Positions 1 to 33,593 of a stretch of DNA of 64,000 nt are shown here, in pieces. The notes beneath the pieces are model-generated. The model had not been told where the DNA came from. It was given only the letters and a program-made list of their open reading frames with translations, and searched no databases. The translations under genes were made by a program, and so were the position numbers. The DNA is from Megaleporinus macrocephalus (taxonomy: Eukaryota; Chordata; Actinopteri; Characiformes; Anostomidae), in contig CM038706.1 in the NCBI GenBank assembly GCA_021613375.1, positions 18,171,366-18,235,365 of the forward strand, read 5' to 3'. How positions within the stretch are numbered: the first letter of the stretch is position 1; every line of letters starts with the position of its first letter.

Positions 1-604
1 AAATTTGTGTTCTCTGTAGAGAATGCATACTTATTTTCAGTTACATGTAATTTAACCATGCAAAATGTCTGCAGTAGTATTGTAAAGGTCATATCCTTAA
101 CATAAATAAATTAATAAATTTACAGTGCCGGTACTGTAAAGAACAAAATTGTATCTGTATGAAATACGTTTTTCTGATTGTAAGTTATCTGCCTCAAGAT
201 TTGACCCCCACTTCACAAGCACAAAAATGTATTACTTATTTTAACAACTTCTCAATGTTATTCAGCTTTCTTGATCATTAATAGGGAAGTCCATATTTTT
301 TTCAACATTTCAGCATATTTAAATTATTAAGTCATTCAAAGTGGTTGGACATAAAGAGCTCATTGATTATTGTTAATAGTGGTGGAGATAGGAACCAGAC
401 AACCAAGCATTTACTACCTTTCAAAGCTATAAGAAAGTAATTACATTAAATGTGTTATATGTGCTGAGGCATTGTTTAACATTAGTTTTACCACAAGCAT
501 TTGGCCTAAAACATACTTTTAGAATACATTCATGGTGAAAACATACACGCAGGGCAAAGCAGTCCATGATAATTTATTTTTCACATCTATTCTACATCAA
601 CATT

Positions 605-897
605 ATGTAGATTATCCTTCCCTATTCAAAGTCGCTTATCCTTTTGTGTAGGGTAGAGGAGATGGAGAGGAGGCTGGAGCCTATCCCAGGAAACACCGTG
701 GACAGGCTGCCAGTCCATCGCAGGGCAGACATACACATTCACACACACTCACTCACAGCTACAGCCAGTTTATTATCTCCAATTCACCTGACTGCATGTC
801 TTGGGACTGTAGGAGGAAACCACACAAACTCCACATAGGTTTGAAACCAGGCCCATCTTGCTGTGAGGTGACAGGGCTAACCACAGTGCCTCCCCTT
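605..897 (-). repeat. Degenerate interspersed repeat (common fish SINE/MITE-like sequence)
   Basis: On the minus strand it reads GAGGCACTGTGGTTAGCCCT, then a CCTCACAGCAAGA box, then GTCCCAAGACATGCAG and further a CCCTGCGATGGACTGGCAG box. These are stock phrases of a repeat found throughout teleost genomes (recalled, not searched). The 64-codon ORF inside it is not a gene. Confidence 0.6.
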
Positions 898-3800
898 TTG
901 TAAAGTATTTTGGAACATAAATAAACTGTCTGTATTTATTCTGCAGACATTGTGACCCCTGGTTGCCATCACTACCACTGCAAAGTAATTTGAGACTTAG
1001 AATTTTAAGATGGTTACTCTACAACTTTGTTTACATATCCTTGAACTATGCTGAAGTTTTGAAAACATGAGTGAAGGAAATACTTTTTTTTTCTATATAT
1101 AATTTCTTGCAAATTACCTATAAAGACGTAAATTAGTAGCATAACATCTGATTTATTATATAATTATTTCTCAGCAAAACTGATTTTATATTATAGAAAA
1201 AACATATTAGAAATGATTCCAAGTTTCAGATGGAAGGAAATAATGGGATGTATATTGTAAACAGCAGTTATTAAACATTACAAACTTCACCAAACTGTTA
1301 CAGAACAGTCAACGGATCAAAATATGATTTAATCCTACTTCCTCACTCTGACCTCAGCTCTTCCTCTTCTGCTGAAAGTCACTGATCAAAAGGCTCTTGC
1401 GGATCTTACCTCAGATATGAAATTTATGATAATCCAACAAGGTAACTCCTGCTGCCCAGGAGTGTGGCCAGCTGCGGAAATTCACTTTTTGCTTTAATTT
1501 CGGGAATATTGATCCCTAAGCGCTTTATTGCTGTATGACATCCATAATCACAACAACAGTGTGACAGAGCAGATAAATAACAAAGCAGCAGGAGGGAGGG
1601 GGCACGCCACAGAGAGAGCCTGGGGCAATCTTTCATAACGCCATATTAATTACACATTCCCTTGACCTTGATTGATTTCCCTACAACACTCATAAATTCC
1701 CTTTTTTCAAACTTGATGGTGATTTCTGTTTGTTTAACATCGCTTTAGAAGATGGAAAGTCAAATCTGATTAATCAGAATAGTGTCTGCAATTTATAATT
1801 AAGAACACTGTTAGTATATCATGATTACAAAAAGATTTATATTAACAAAAACTGCTCAACCAAACATTAAACGCCACACTATGTTTTTATAAGGTGTCAC
1901 AAGACAAGACTGATGCGTAAGGAGACTCTTTCATTAACCATAAACTCATTTTAGACTTAATCGTAAGTTTAATCGTTCGTAATTCCAAAAATAGAGCTGG
2001 TTTTAGTGATGTGAAGTTGCAGATGAGTGCCCAGTCATGCACTGTTTTTAAGGGCTATGGTGTTATACGGTAAGTGAACTCCTAAGAGCCTTGTTGTGGG
2101 CAGGATTTATTTGTTATGCAGTAAAACCAAGCGACACCAAGAGATGTGTCACTTTGTTCGGCTTTGCATACAACTCAGGCCTTATCTACCCAGAGGGTGA
2201 ATAGAGACACAAAGTGTGCTGGTTTATCTTCATATGCTGATGTGCTTGTCTAAAAACAGCTTCCAGAGCTTTTAAGATCAGGCTCCTTTATCCAGTCGCC
2301 ATTCCTTTTATAAAAAGTGGCACACTCACTTAAAAAACAATCCAAGGATCATCTTGTAAGTTTAGAGCGGCAATAGGGCAACATCATTTTAGACATTTGA
2401 ACTTAAATGGCTCGTTTTAGGCAGTTAAGACAAACGACCCGTTACTAAACCCGGCCTTAAAATACAAACGGTCAAACAGTCAAAGCTTAACAACTTGACC
2501 CAGGCACCTCTGACAGGCTTGCAATTTGGAAAGAGGTCTTGTAAATCAAAGGGCTAGTATGCTATGCATTGAAAGGGAATAGTAGCAGTTTTAGCTCATC
2601 CTAAACTAGAGACATGAGAGGCGAGATGCATTACCAACCAATTCTATTAAAGATTTACTGTTTTCACAAAATCACAGCCATATGTTCAAACATGACTGAC
2701 TAGCTAGAAAAGTATTTCTTAACTCATTGTTAACTCATTACTTCTAGTGTGATGGATGTCTGATATAAGAAGAAAAATCTGGTGCACCGCAGAACAAAAT
2801 AGTTCACAGTGACAGAGTCATCACTGCTTGTTAGCTACACAGAAAGTATTTAATATGACCCAATGGTTACCTAATGTTGTCTTTATAATGTGTCTACTTA
2901 TACATGCAGTCTAGGAACAGTGCAGCTCTTTAATTCTAACATCATTTCCATATTGCTTCTCAATGAGGATTCAATTTTCGACTGACATCTGTATGTTTTA
3001 GCCTACGATCTTATCACTGCAATGAGATTAGTCTGTCAAGAGATCATGGGTATATATTATTCAGTGCATACTGAGACCTTTGAAATTGTTGATGTACAAT
3101 TAGAAAAACGATTTAAGAACAAGAGGCAGGGCTTAGTGAATGGACAATTTTCTTGCTTTTTGTGTATTTGTTGTTACAGCTGCTGGGTTGGAAAGATTTA
3201 TAGAACACTGGCAAAATCCCACCTAGTGGAAATTGTAGTGCACATGTTTTTTTTGCTAAAGGTCACCCTGGTAAGTTGGATGTAGTTTTTTTTTCTTTTT
3301 TCTAAACGCAGGTCAGCTGTTTAGCTTAGCCCAAACATTAGTTATTGTAGCACTGCTGAACTTTCTTTATGGGGTTTTCTGTCAGCAAACACACACAGAT
3401 AGAATCCTCAGATCTCAACAAAAACTAAACAAAAGCTAAGAGACTGATTCGTCCATGCTTGCTGTAGCTGTTAGATAATTAAACTAAAAACTACACCCAT
3501 TCTGTCCTAACAGTGTGGCCATGCACATACAAAAATATCTTTTAAAATGAATAACATTGTTTGCAATAGGTACTTAAGATTCCAGGACCTCAGAATCATT
3601 AGACTTTAGCCATTGCAGTTTATTTTGAGGAGTGTTTTTCTTCTTTTAACAAAGAGAGGATTGTTTTGAGATTGGTGTGTAAGTTATAATTTTGCAATTT
3701 TGTAAGGAGTGTGAATGAAGCTGGTGGTGAGGAGGATGCTTTAAAAGAATAGGGATCATAAGGACTCCTCTCATAAGTGGCTGAGGGCATGAATATGGTG

Positions 3801-3907
3801 TTCAGTTCCAGCTAATATAATGTTTCAAGTGTAAGGTTTGATAAGGATGCTGGTTTTTAATGCCTTTGGCACGGTTTTATTTGTGAGGAGGAGAGAGCTT
3901 CAGCAGT

Positions 3908-3909
<2 letters not shown>

Positions 3910-3955
<46 letters not shown>

Positions 3956-4220
3956 ACCATGTTTATGCCACATTGTGAGGACCAAAACCTGTTCATACAT
4001 TTTTGTTTGAACCTTTCCTTCATTGTTTCCTTGTGGGGACCAGCTTAATATAAATCATTACATTTAAAGGGAAAGTAGGGTTAGGCTTAGAGTAAGGTTT
4101 AGGAGTAAGGTTAGGTTTAGGCTAAGGGTTAAGCTAGTAATAGTTAAGGGTTGGATAAATCTCACATTCAGAGAAATTAATGGATGTCTATGTAATGGCC
4201 TCACAAATCACAGACATGAG

Positions 4221-4266
<46 letters not shown>
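3910..4266. repeat. Two (GT)n arrays flanking a degenerate TTAGGG-like block
   Basis: (GT)n at 3910-3954 and 4222-4266. Between them lie GTGAGGACC and GTGGGGACC boxes and, at about 4078-4150, a run of variants such as GGGTTAGGCTTAG and AAGGTTAGGTTTAGG. Confidence 0.75.
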
Positions 4267-4268
<2 letters not shown>

Positions 4269-7200
4269 TACAGTCAGAGTTGCCTTGAGGATCATCACTA
4301 TGTCTTATGGCTAAGATGTGGGAAAGAGGTCACCCTAAAACCAGGAACAGTAAAATCACTGTAGGGAGTTACAAGGTAATAACAATCTATTTATATAAGC
4401 TGAATGATGACTGTGTGCAGATGCAGATGCTGAAGGGAACTTTAAACAGTGTTTACCTTTAAAATAGCTCCTTCAACTTTCCTCAATCTGATGATTTCAA
4501 AAACCTTGGCATGTAATCTCCAAAACAAGACTAAACTTATCTTAAGTCCTTATCCCTCCCAGACCAATGACACTTTATTGACGCAACCTGTTAAGGGCAG
4601 CGTACTTTTTTTAATACGCCCTTGAAATAATTTGCTATTGATATGCCATCTTGGCTATATCTTCATGCAAAGGTGCTTTCAATTATGCAAGCCAGTGGAG
4701 TGAGACCAAGTGTGGCATTTCCAAGCGCAAGACCAGCCAATAGTTAATGTGTTCGTAGTGCTCTTACCCACAGGGAACAGTTTCACACATGAGAGGTGGT
4801 TAAGGGGAAATCTCTCCACTGCTTCTGTTTCCATTAACTTTGCATGGAGCACAAAGACAGGCGGGAGTGAGGAGATGGAGAGATGTACGCTGAGGAGTTA
4901 AATATTGTGCAATGGCTATGTTTTCAGTACGCGCGCTGTTGTGTTGGCATGCAGCGGTATGATCATCATCCAGATTTAATATTCTGACCATGTATCTCAG
5001 CATAAGCAAACACCAGAAACGCCTTGCTGACTTCAATGAGACTATCAGTGAGACTGAATCAGGAAGCCACTGTGGATTTGTTTTTGTTTGTTTGTTTGTT
5101 TTGGTCTTTGTTGTATTTGTGTATGTGCAGTGTAATTATGTTTTGTGGTAACAAGCGCTCTAAATCGTTTAAGACCTTCATTAACTTTGGTTGTAATGAT
5201 CTTAGTTCCTCCTCAGCTAATTGTTACACATCACCACTAGATGGAGACACATTTATAATGATCTTCTCTAGATTTTTCCTTGCAGGCCATTTAAAGCAAT
5301 GGGCCATATTTCAACATAGCTGAACAGAGACTGTATAATTTTCTGTTTATAAAATGTTGCCAATTATACAGGTCTTTCAGACATCCCTAAAAAAGCTAGT
5401 GAGAACACCAGAATGATGGTTTTGGCCAGCTTGCACTACAGTACAGCTTTAGATGAACATACTGTTCACTGGTCAGAGTTTCTCTTTTTCTTTCTTCTTT
5501 AATAGACATCTCAAAGACAAGTTTTCTTGTATCTTTCGAACTGTTCACCAAAGTTAGCATGTTTGAAAGCTGCATCCTCATCTCCAGTCTTCCCTCCACA
5601 GGAGAGAGAGAGTACCTTGGACTGTAGCTTGGAGTGTGACCGTGTTAATTGTTATAGCTGGTTGTTGGCTGAAGTGTTTTCACCAATACCCTAAATCAGT
5701 CAGATTGATTTATCTTTGATACCTTAGCAACCCTAAGCTTGTCTTTACAATGAGAGACTCTTGGCTTTGTTCACTTCCCCGAGAGGGAGCCTCCTGACCT
5801 GCTAAATCCTTCTCTTTGCCACGAGCGGAGGACTGGCTCGGTCCCTATTCCACCCTGTAATCAGTGCTTTTAACAGCTCTCATTTTCTCCAGTATATATA
5901 GCTGTAATTGTCGGGACGTCCTCCCAGAGCAATGCATATGTAGTGGAAGGCTGTTTGCAGTCAATTTCAGAATCGTGCTATAAGGAGCGAGGAGCGGGTC
6001 AAACTCTCTTTCTCTCACTCTCTCACTCTCACTCTTTCACACGCACACACCACACTCTCTTCCTCTGTCTTTTCCTCATTTTCTCTTACCTCCAGGTCAT
6101 ATATACATTCTTAAAAAGCATTAATTTACAGTACATTTTCTATATATTTACAGTATTCATATTTTATTGAGACATTAAAAACTGCATTCATGAAGATAGC
6201 TGTTTGCTATTTGTACAGTATTTTTCCTGCACCCCTGTATTTCTACTGTACACTTTGAGAGATCAGACATGTGGGGGTAATATGAGGGAAGACTGATTGA
6301 GGGAAGGGGAGGAACTGGAATTCTTTCTAGGCGGCCTTCGCCTGTAGTAAGAAAACCAGACCCCCCCTTGTAACTGTGGTAGGGCGGTCATGGGACTGAA
6401 GAACAGAGAGGAGATATGGCAGTGTTGTGGATTGTGAGAACTTATATAATACTTATATGCATGCACAGCTGCCTGAGAGGTTTTAGATTTGCTACACAAT
6501 GTAATACATCATGTCAAGATCTGTCTAGCTTGCTTTCAGTAACAAATGCTTCATGCATACTTACAGAGTTAAGAGAACAATCATGCTATTTCTCACAACA
6601 GTGCAGCACTGGAGATCAATCATGACATAATGAACATCACATTACAACAGATATATGCATTTATGCATATATAGAATGGCAGAAATAAAATATTTTTTCA
6701 ATTAAATGTACCATAGAATAAATCTTTTTGTCAGCATTTTAAATTGTTCACTACGTGGAAGGTATGTGACTTTGGTCGGGGTAAAAAATGCGGTTTACAT
6801 GCCCATTTACACTCTATGATTTAGGCCCAGAATGAAATGAGCTCTTTTCTCTTTTTTGGTGAGCTCATAAATAATTTGATGAGCTCTGCTCTGATTTGCT
6901 GCTTTACAGCGAGGTTCTGTGATGCACACACAGAAGCAACATGTCAAAATAGACACAGACAGGACAATAAAATGAACCTCTTAGTAAAAAAAAGATTATA
7001 TATAGCTTTTTGTGTCTGCTCTGGTGTAAGAAAACTAGGTCATTGTACTATTTAGTTAGGTAAAATAGTCAGTTACTTAAGCATTGCATGTAATTGTAAG
7101 CTCACTATGACACTTTCAGTTTAAGGTCATCTCCTTCAACTGTCAAAAACTGAATACAAAACACAGCACGGATGCTACTGCCAGGTTGCTGTTGGGGTTA

Positions 7201-7548
7201 TAATAAAGGTGGAACTCCTCCTCTGTTTTAGGTGAACAAACAAAGCCTGCTTGATGTATTATCCAAGGTTTGAGAAACTGTCCAGAGTGAAACATGCTAA
7301 GCAAACTAACTAATAATATCATCCATTGATCCTTTGTGTTTGGACACAGAACTATTTGCCTCTGCATTTGACCCATTGATGCAGGGAAACACCAACATAC
7401 ACACACACTAGGGGGCAGTGAGCACATTTGTCCAGAACAGTGGACAATCCTATCCAAGGGCCTTCCTTAAGGACGCTTGAGTCATGTCCTGTCAGTTAAG
7501 GAGATCAATCCAGTCACAGGGCTGATTAAATATGTTGGCGTCACCAGC

Positions 7549-7652
7549 TTCTTAGCTGAATGTTCTGTTCCACCTTAAATTGTACCACAGTTACATTATA
7601 GCACATGTACAATCTGTAGCATGTAAGGTGGAACAGAACATTCAACTAAGAA
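7549..7652. mobile_element. 104-bp palindromic miniature element
   Basis: The outer 29 nt (7549-7577) and the reverse complement of 7624-7652 differ at one base. Arms begin TTCTTAGCTGAATGTTCTGT. Related shorter arms occur at about 39163-39315 and 53750-53826. Confidence 0.7.
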
Positions 7653-10600
7653 CCTGAACAATCAGATGTCAGTTTCTGCCTTGTTTGAAGATGGACATCT
7701 GTGATGAACATCTGTGCTCAATGACAGATGATGGGAAATGACATGAAAACTACCAAAATGTAGCTGCATGTATTGTCTAACATGCCTGTTGCTCTGTTGT
7801 AACTGTTTCTGCTATCTTTTACACAGTGTACACATTTGGAGGAGCTAACAACAGTGTTTAAGGTTCGAATTACATCAGTTCTATGGACTGAATTCTCATT
7901 ATTCAAGTATGATGATGTAAATACACTTCTCCAAATCATCAGCTGCCATACCTTTTCTGCTTGTTTCGGTTCCTTGGGTATGAAAAAGTGGCTTCACAGT
8001 GCCTTCACAGTAGTTCACCAATTACTTTGCTGTTGATCCTTGTATCACTTACATACGCACATTTGGGGGATTTTCCATTCTATGGCTCTGTTAAATGTTA
8101 TTATGTAATTCTCTAAGCCTAACTTTACACTTTATACTAGCATTAAACACAAGATATGCTAACGCGAGGGCATAAGGACTGTTTCTAAAAAGGACATGTA
8201 AATTGAATTTGTGAATTTGAGTAGTAAGTGATTTTTTGTTTCCATATTGTGCAAGTCCCTTAGCCTTAATACAGACATGACAAACTAACATTTGTTTATT
8301 TGATAAAGGAATAAGAGAATACATTTTAACTTCAGTATTTCTGGGTGAATATGGGACTTGCAGATATGTCCTGAGGCATGAAGGGCCTAGAAGAGTCCAA
8401 TCAGAATTCCCATTAGCTCTTTAAGAACTCTACACATACACTCAGGCAAAAACTCTTCTTCTGTAGCCTGTGCTGCTTTTATCCTCTGCTGTGGCTATCG
8501 GTGCGGTGGATTAAGCGCCATATTCAGCCCAAAATAGAGCCTTTTATTTTTTTCTTTTTCAGTTGCATTGGTAAAACCATAAATTTACAGTGCTACACCC
8601 TGTTCCATATGCACTATATGTATCATCTCAGCAATGACTTGTTTCTGATCTACTGCCCAGAACAATGAAAATGCCAGATTTCACTCCGTTACAGATTAGT
8701 GGTTGTCATGACTCAGTCACGCCTTGTAAAATAACGGGTTTTTTTTCATAAACAAGCTTAAATAAGGGTAACAATTCAGAGTAAGGCCAATGTTATTTGT
8801 GTGCCGCATGCTCTGCTTGTTCCATCACTTTCCACAGAAATGCCGTAGCGCTGGCTCAGTGCACACAGGAGGCCATTACTGGAAAAGCCTGTAAAGCCGT
8901 CAATGCCTCAGTAAAATATCACACTTTCACTGAACGAATAGCGTGTGTCAGTTGAGCTGTGCCATGTTTAGAATAGAGATGTATGCAATAAAAGAGTGCT
9001 CTGACTTGTAAGTGTGCCATGCTTTAGGACAGAGTGACACATTGAATGTACAAAGTGCCCTTCATTTAGAGGTTACCATACTATTAGAGAAGATTTTTAG
9101 GGTCCTTTGCAATAGCAAAAAATAATAGAAAGAGAGGACACCTTTATAGGATACCTTGGTGTTCATACTGGCAAGCCTAGAAGCTTTTTGCTTAATATGC
9201 ACTTGGCAAGATGGTAGAGATGGCACTTGGTCTGCAACCAATAATCGATAATATTTGATAAAATTGGTTTATAAAAACATTCAGAATAAAACTAATAATA
9301 CAGGTCTGTGAGGAAATGAGTATTGTTTATACAAAATGTTGACTTCTTCCAAGTAATACACTAGCTGTTCACACTCACTGGAGATTTGTCACAAACTGTG
9401 ACTCGTAATTCGAGGTGACAGTGTCATTTTCAATTCTAAGTGTAGTACCAATTTCTTACTTCTCCAGATTGTCAGCTAGGTAGTTACAATAGTGTTTTTT
9501 GCCAAAAGTAATGGTGTTCGAAAACAGAATGTCAAGTGCACTCACAAACAATCCCCCAATTCAAAGTGATAAGTAGTGTACGTATCCTAGTGGATAGTGT
9601 ATACCTATAATGTACTGCGTTGTTTGTTATGAAGATTTATTTATTTAATGTATTATCATTATTATTTATTTATAAGAAGGATCATTAAGCCAAGCTACAA
9701 TGCACAATCCTTTCTTACACACACAATTCCTATAACTGTGTTCTATATTGTGAACCAGATTTAGCGTAAGGTAGCGTACATTGATTAGGGGACCATTTCA
9801 GAGATGGCATCAGACAGCACTGGTCATTAAAGACAGCGTGGATTCAGTGCGAGCTCCTATATAGAGTGGTTTTCAGTTTCAAACCTTCACTTCCCCATTC
9901 TATGGCAAAAAGTTGTTTTTATTTTTTTAAGAGTCCTAAATGATGTGTGTCGTTTAAATAATATACATATATATTATATGGCTGTTGTCTGGTTTTTAAG
10001 GTTTTCTTATTGGTATATGAAGAGAGAAAGTGGCATTACATCATCTCTAATTTTAGCATATGGCTTGTGAAGGAGAAGCCTTCTGTGTTTGCTTTGTCTA
10101 TGGACATGGCATCTGCAGACTCAGTCCTTGTAGTAAGTCTTTATCTCTCGGTAGGGTGGGGAGACTTTGACATTCCACATAAAACCATGTGTTTTAAAAC
10201 AGGGTGTACTTGGGGTTTGCATGGGCAAATTGAAAACACAGTGGTTGTCTGTTTGCAAATGGAGCAGAAAACCAACAGACCCGCTTTCTGATGCTGGCTG
10301 ATAAGCTCCAAGGCAGTGAGTGGTCCAGGAGCTTTCTTTCAAATCCACACACAGGTTTTCCCAGCTGTTTCCTTTAGGTAAACTCCCCACCCTAGAATGA
10401 CCATGTTAATGCCGGCAGCGTTTTTTTCCTTTAATGAAGAAATAATAGTTGTAAATTAACAAAATTTCAAAATTAATGTGGCATAGAACTATGTATGGGT
10501 TGAATGACATGACACACACTAATTTAGTCCCACTCAATTTTCTGCCTTAAAAAATGGCCTCATATAATACCTCTCCCTCCCACATTTCCAGTTTCTTTTT

Positions 10601-13600
10601 TACTTCTAATTCACTTACTGGAAATAACAATGCATCATCACTGACCATTAGCACAACTGGCAAAATGACTCTTTATTGACATTTAAATGACATTTATTTT
10701 GTATTCTGTATTTGTTTCAAAAGTTTACTGAGCAGTTTACAAAAAATTGCTGAGCAGTGCTATACTGCTAACATATTATACTAACAAAAGCTGTCCAGAG
10801 TTGTTCATGAAATATCATTCGGTGCACTCATCCAGAAAACTTTTATATTGAAATCATTCAACAAATTTAATTTTTTCAGCAATTTTAGTGTATATGCAAT
10901 TGTAACATACACTGTATATATTGTAGCACTACTGGCTAGCACAAAGCTGTAGACACATGGGAGTTGCTGTCTGTCTATAATGTGCTGGGCTGTGGGGTGG
11001 TAATTAGAGTAGTGGTGCAGCGTTACTGCCCACAGTCAGGGAAAGTTGTATGGTTAGTAATGGCCCCCCAGCTATGCATGCATGACAACACTGTATAAAT
11101 ATACAATATACAACTGCGGTTCAAGATAAGACTGAACTATATTACCGAATGTACATGCTCACAATCATGGATTTATCAGGGCAACAAGAATTTAAGGGGG
11201 AACTAAATCAGATGCAACAACAGCATGTTTACGTTGCCTTTTGATTTGCTAGGTTTTTTATTTTTCATTTCACCGTAAATGGTGCAGGTAGTATAACTGA
11301 TGAAACATGATAACTGCTGCAGTATTTAAGGTGTTATAAAAATGACAAAATTCTATGAATTATCTCATAGAGGACTGAGTCCTGTATCAGACTCTCTGCC
11401 ATGTGGGTGGAGCCTCTATGGCTAAGACTAGACTGGGGCAAAGATTGCAAAGCTTCTGCTAAATGGTGGTTATAGTTGCAGTTGAAAAAAATGCAATAAT
11501 ATTTCAGTAATATTGTATAGTGACTTTTGGGCCTCGTATCTCAATTTCCACCTCTACCTTTCAGTAGCAGGTCTTTCTTGCTGCCATGCTCAATAAAAAG
11601 CACTCGTTCATAAGCACCATATATTTTGTACAAGTCACCTTTTGGTTATTTTATTTCCTCCACAATGTTAAGAAACTTGCTACTGTAAAGCTCAAAGACA
11701 AACACAGATGTTCCAACTACAGTGCACAGGAATTTAGCCAAAGACACACTGTGTTTAATGAGAATTTATTGATATGGTCCCAACACAAAGCAAAGAAACT
11801 GAAACTAATTTGGTGGTTTACATTTGATCAATTATATTCATTCACATTAGAGCACAGTATTTGCACTGACCCATCATTAGTGCAAAGACTCCTGACCAGT
11901 GAGTGGCCACTTTAATGACCGTTGAACTGAACAAAACCATTATGGTACATTAGCACCCAGGATCTTACAGCATCTGAAATTCTGAAGTGGCGTTAGATGT
12001 CACCCGCTAACCTGATTCGCTAAGCTTCAGACCCTTTCAATCTCACTGCAAACCAGCAGAAGATGTTGAACTAAACTGAGGATGCACACAGTTCATCCCT
12101 GAGAGCACAAAATATAGGATATAAGGAGCAATAGTTTATAGACTCTCAGCTGATTAAAGAGATTCAGGATAGTGTACAGTTAGCACCAAGTAACATACCA
12201 ATTCACACAAACACATTACACAAGGGAGTATGACAAAGGTTTGTCTGATAAATATCAACTGTAGTATTAAAAGTCATATTAACTTACAGAATACATAATA
12301 AAAAGCTTGTTAAAATTATAATGTAGAACATGATGACTCCAGTATCACAGACCAATGAGAAAATAATATGGTATCTGACATTATTAAAGCATCTCGTAAA
12401 ACATAATAACTACCATATAAGGTGGCCAATAGTGTACATAATCATAACATAGACTCGTTTTTTTTTCATTATGGATTTCTGTAGCTACGGAAAGGGGGTG
12501 GACACATGACATAATGCGGAGGTATTTTATGTTGATTAAAACAAGCTGGTAATAACTGCTGAAAACAGAGAAATAAATGTGTTGCATAGCCCTGAATATC
12601 TGGTGAAGGGATCACTTAAGTCTTTACAGCCAACAAGGCCAATTGAAAATCCAGCTAAGATGGACAATTACAGATAATCTGAAGGGTTTCCATAATTAGT
12701 GGCTGCAATTAAAGTCCATCAAAGAGAAAAAAACAACTATAAAAACTTTTCTGAAACACGGCGGCTAAGGATTCATAATAGGAACAAATTGCTGCACTTA
12801 CAAAGTACGCATGAATTGCTGTTACTGCCATTGTGTACAGTGAATAGAGTACATGATACAATATAGGCTATAATATGACACAAGAACACACTACTTCTCA
12901 GCAATTACTACCCCATCAATAAAATAAGAACACAGCTATTGTCAACAACATTTATCAATTATTTTTCCGCTTCCACCAAACAGGTTGTCTTTATTCCCAA
13001 CTTAATCTTACGCTCTTTGTCACAGTCCAGGGACAGCTTTCATCAGCCTGAGCCTCAGCATTGGAAACACATTTCGGTGTCCCCTGTCCGGGCCTCTCGT
13101 CTTTTATACAGAGCTTCTGGCAAATGGTTGTATGCAGATCCCATAATTAAAGTTTATACTGTTTCTAACATTGCTGTAACTGGTACTTTTACAACAAGGT
13201 CTGTTTTCCACCAGCTGAAAAAAAAGCTTCAGCTCACTGCTGGGTTGAGGCACCTTGTATAGATGTTTTAAAATTAAAACAATAGCTATTAATTACATAT
13301 GCTTTTTGAATTCATAGATTACTATTACAATAATCCTTTTTCCATTAAAAATAAAAAATAGTTTAAGAATGTATTAAATAAATTAATCTGTAGCATGTAC
13401 TGTACAATGTATATTTTATGGTATAACCACTTCAGGAACTTTAGAAATTCAACAGCAGAAATAACTAGAATGGAAGAAAGAAATATAATGGGATAAATAC
13501 TGACTACTGAAGAAAACAAAGCACAAAAAAACCCAAAGGAAACCCCTAAACTGATCTGACGGTGATTAGTTCATTTCTACCAGAATACTGATGATCAATA

Positions 13601-14238
13601 AAGTGCATCACTCAAACAACATGACAGAACCTATTTGAAAAACAATTAACTGAGCTGGAAAGCATGTGAAGTAATTGTATTTGGTATATAATATACAGAT
13701 AAACTTGTTTAGTCAAATTCTCTAAACCAGTCTTTGTATAGAAAGTTCACATATCAAGCAAGCACTTGCACTCATAACGTTTCAGCCACCAGCCAGAAAC
13801 CCTAGCAGAGTTGAAATAAATATCTTTTTAAATGTCCTTTCAAAACATTTGGTCTGATGGCATTAATACTTTTAGTCAGACAGTAAGGTTCTTCCTATGA
13901 AGCTACTACCTTCTACGCCATTTAGGGAAGTCTGCCAGTAGTAGATCTTGGCCGTCTTTCATTGCTATTCTAAACATGCCCTCACTAACCTGCCCTCACC
14001 CTTTTTTAGGGGAATCCCTGTGGCCATCATAAGGCCAGTAACATTACTTCATCAGCTCGAGTGAATCCATTAGATCACGCTTCGAAGAGCTTAAGGGAAT
14101 GAGTCACCATCACTGTAGCAGAGCTGTCTCCACCAGAATCTGCCCAGAATGCATTGAAATCCAAAGTTTATCATAAGAACACAACCAAATTATAACATAT
14201 TATTGGATTTTATGTAGTTAAGTCACTCTTTCAATATT

Positions 14239-14244
14239 TTTATT
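14239..14244 (-). terminator. Candidate polyadenylation signal of loxl4
   Basis: A canonical AATAAA on the minus strand lies about 440 nt after the stop. An ATTAAA lies nearer, at about 14313. Which one is used cannot be told from sequence alone. Confidence 0.35.
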
Positions 14245-14684
14245 ATTAGCTTTGTTGGCCATCCTCATGTTAACATCCTCAGGTTAACATTACTTAAGTG
14301 ATGTTTGATTGTTTTTTAATTATTCAATGTAAATTTAATGTGCAAAGCTATATATCGGTTCAAACAGACGTCCACTGCTTTCTGAAAAGTGGAAATATGT
14401 TCTTAAGGAAAATACACTTTCCACTGTAACCCCCTAGCCTGTCCTGGAAGTGGTCAATGTTGTGACGTAGGTCATACGCACTTCATTATAAGGGGAAGTC
14501 AACATGGGCGTGTTGAAAGCAGTAATGAAACAGACCCTTGAGTCTTGTGAATTCCTTCCTCCGTTGAGAGTTGTTGTCCAGTTGATATGTTTGTGGTCAG
14601 TAAAGAGGGGATTTTCATAGCGTAGTAAGCTAAGCTATGGACATCCCAGCACATGCTGTCCTCACTCAGCACTTCTTGTACAGC

Positions 14685-33573
<18,889 letters not shown>

Positions 33574-33593
33574 GGCTGCTTCAAGTAAGGCTT

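Larger units (their letters stand above)
1..14238. other. Intergenic region 3' of loxl4; no gene recognised
   Basis: AT-rich, with only short ORFs that show no domain or conserved motif on either strand. It holds an interspersed repeat at about 605-897, two GT arrays with a telomere-like block between them, and a short perfect-arm palindromic element at 7549-7652. Nothing else could be assigned. Confidence 0.6.

Noticed and set aside
4078..4150. True interstitial telomeric repeat
   Set aside because: No run of perfect TTAGGG units; variants and flanking boxes fit an interspersed repeat better.
7856..7884. GGTTCGAAT box as a tRNA T-arm
   Set aside because: No acceptor stem, D-arm or anticodon arm can be built around it.
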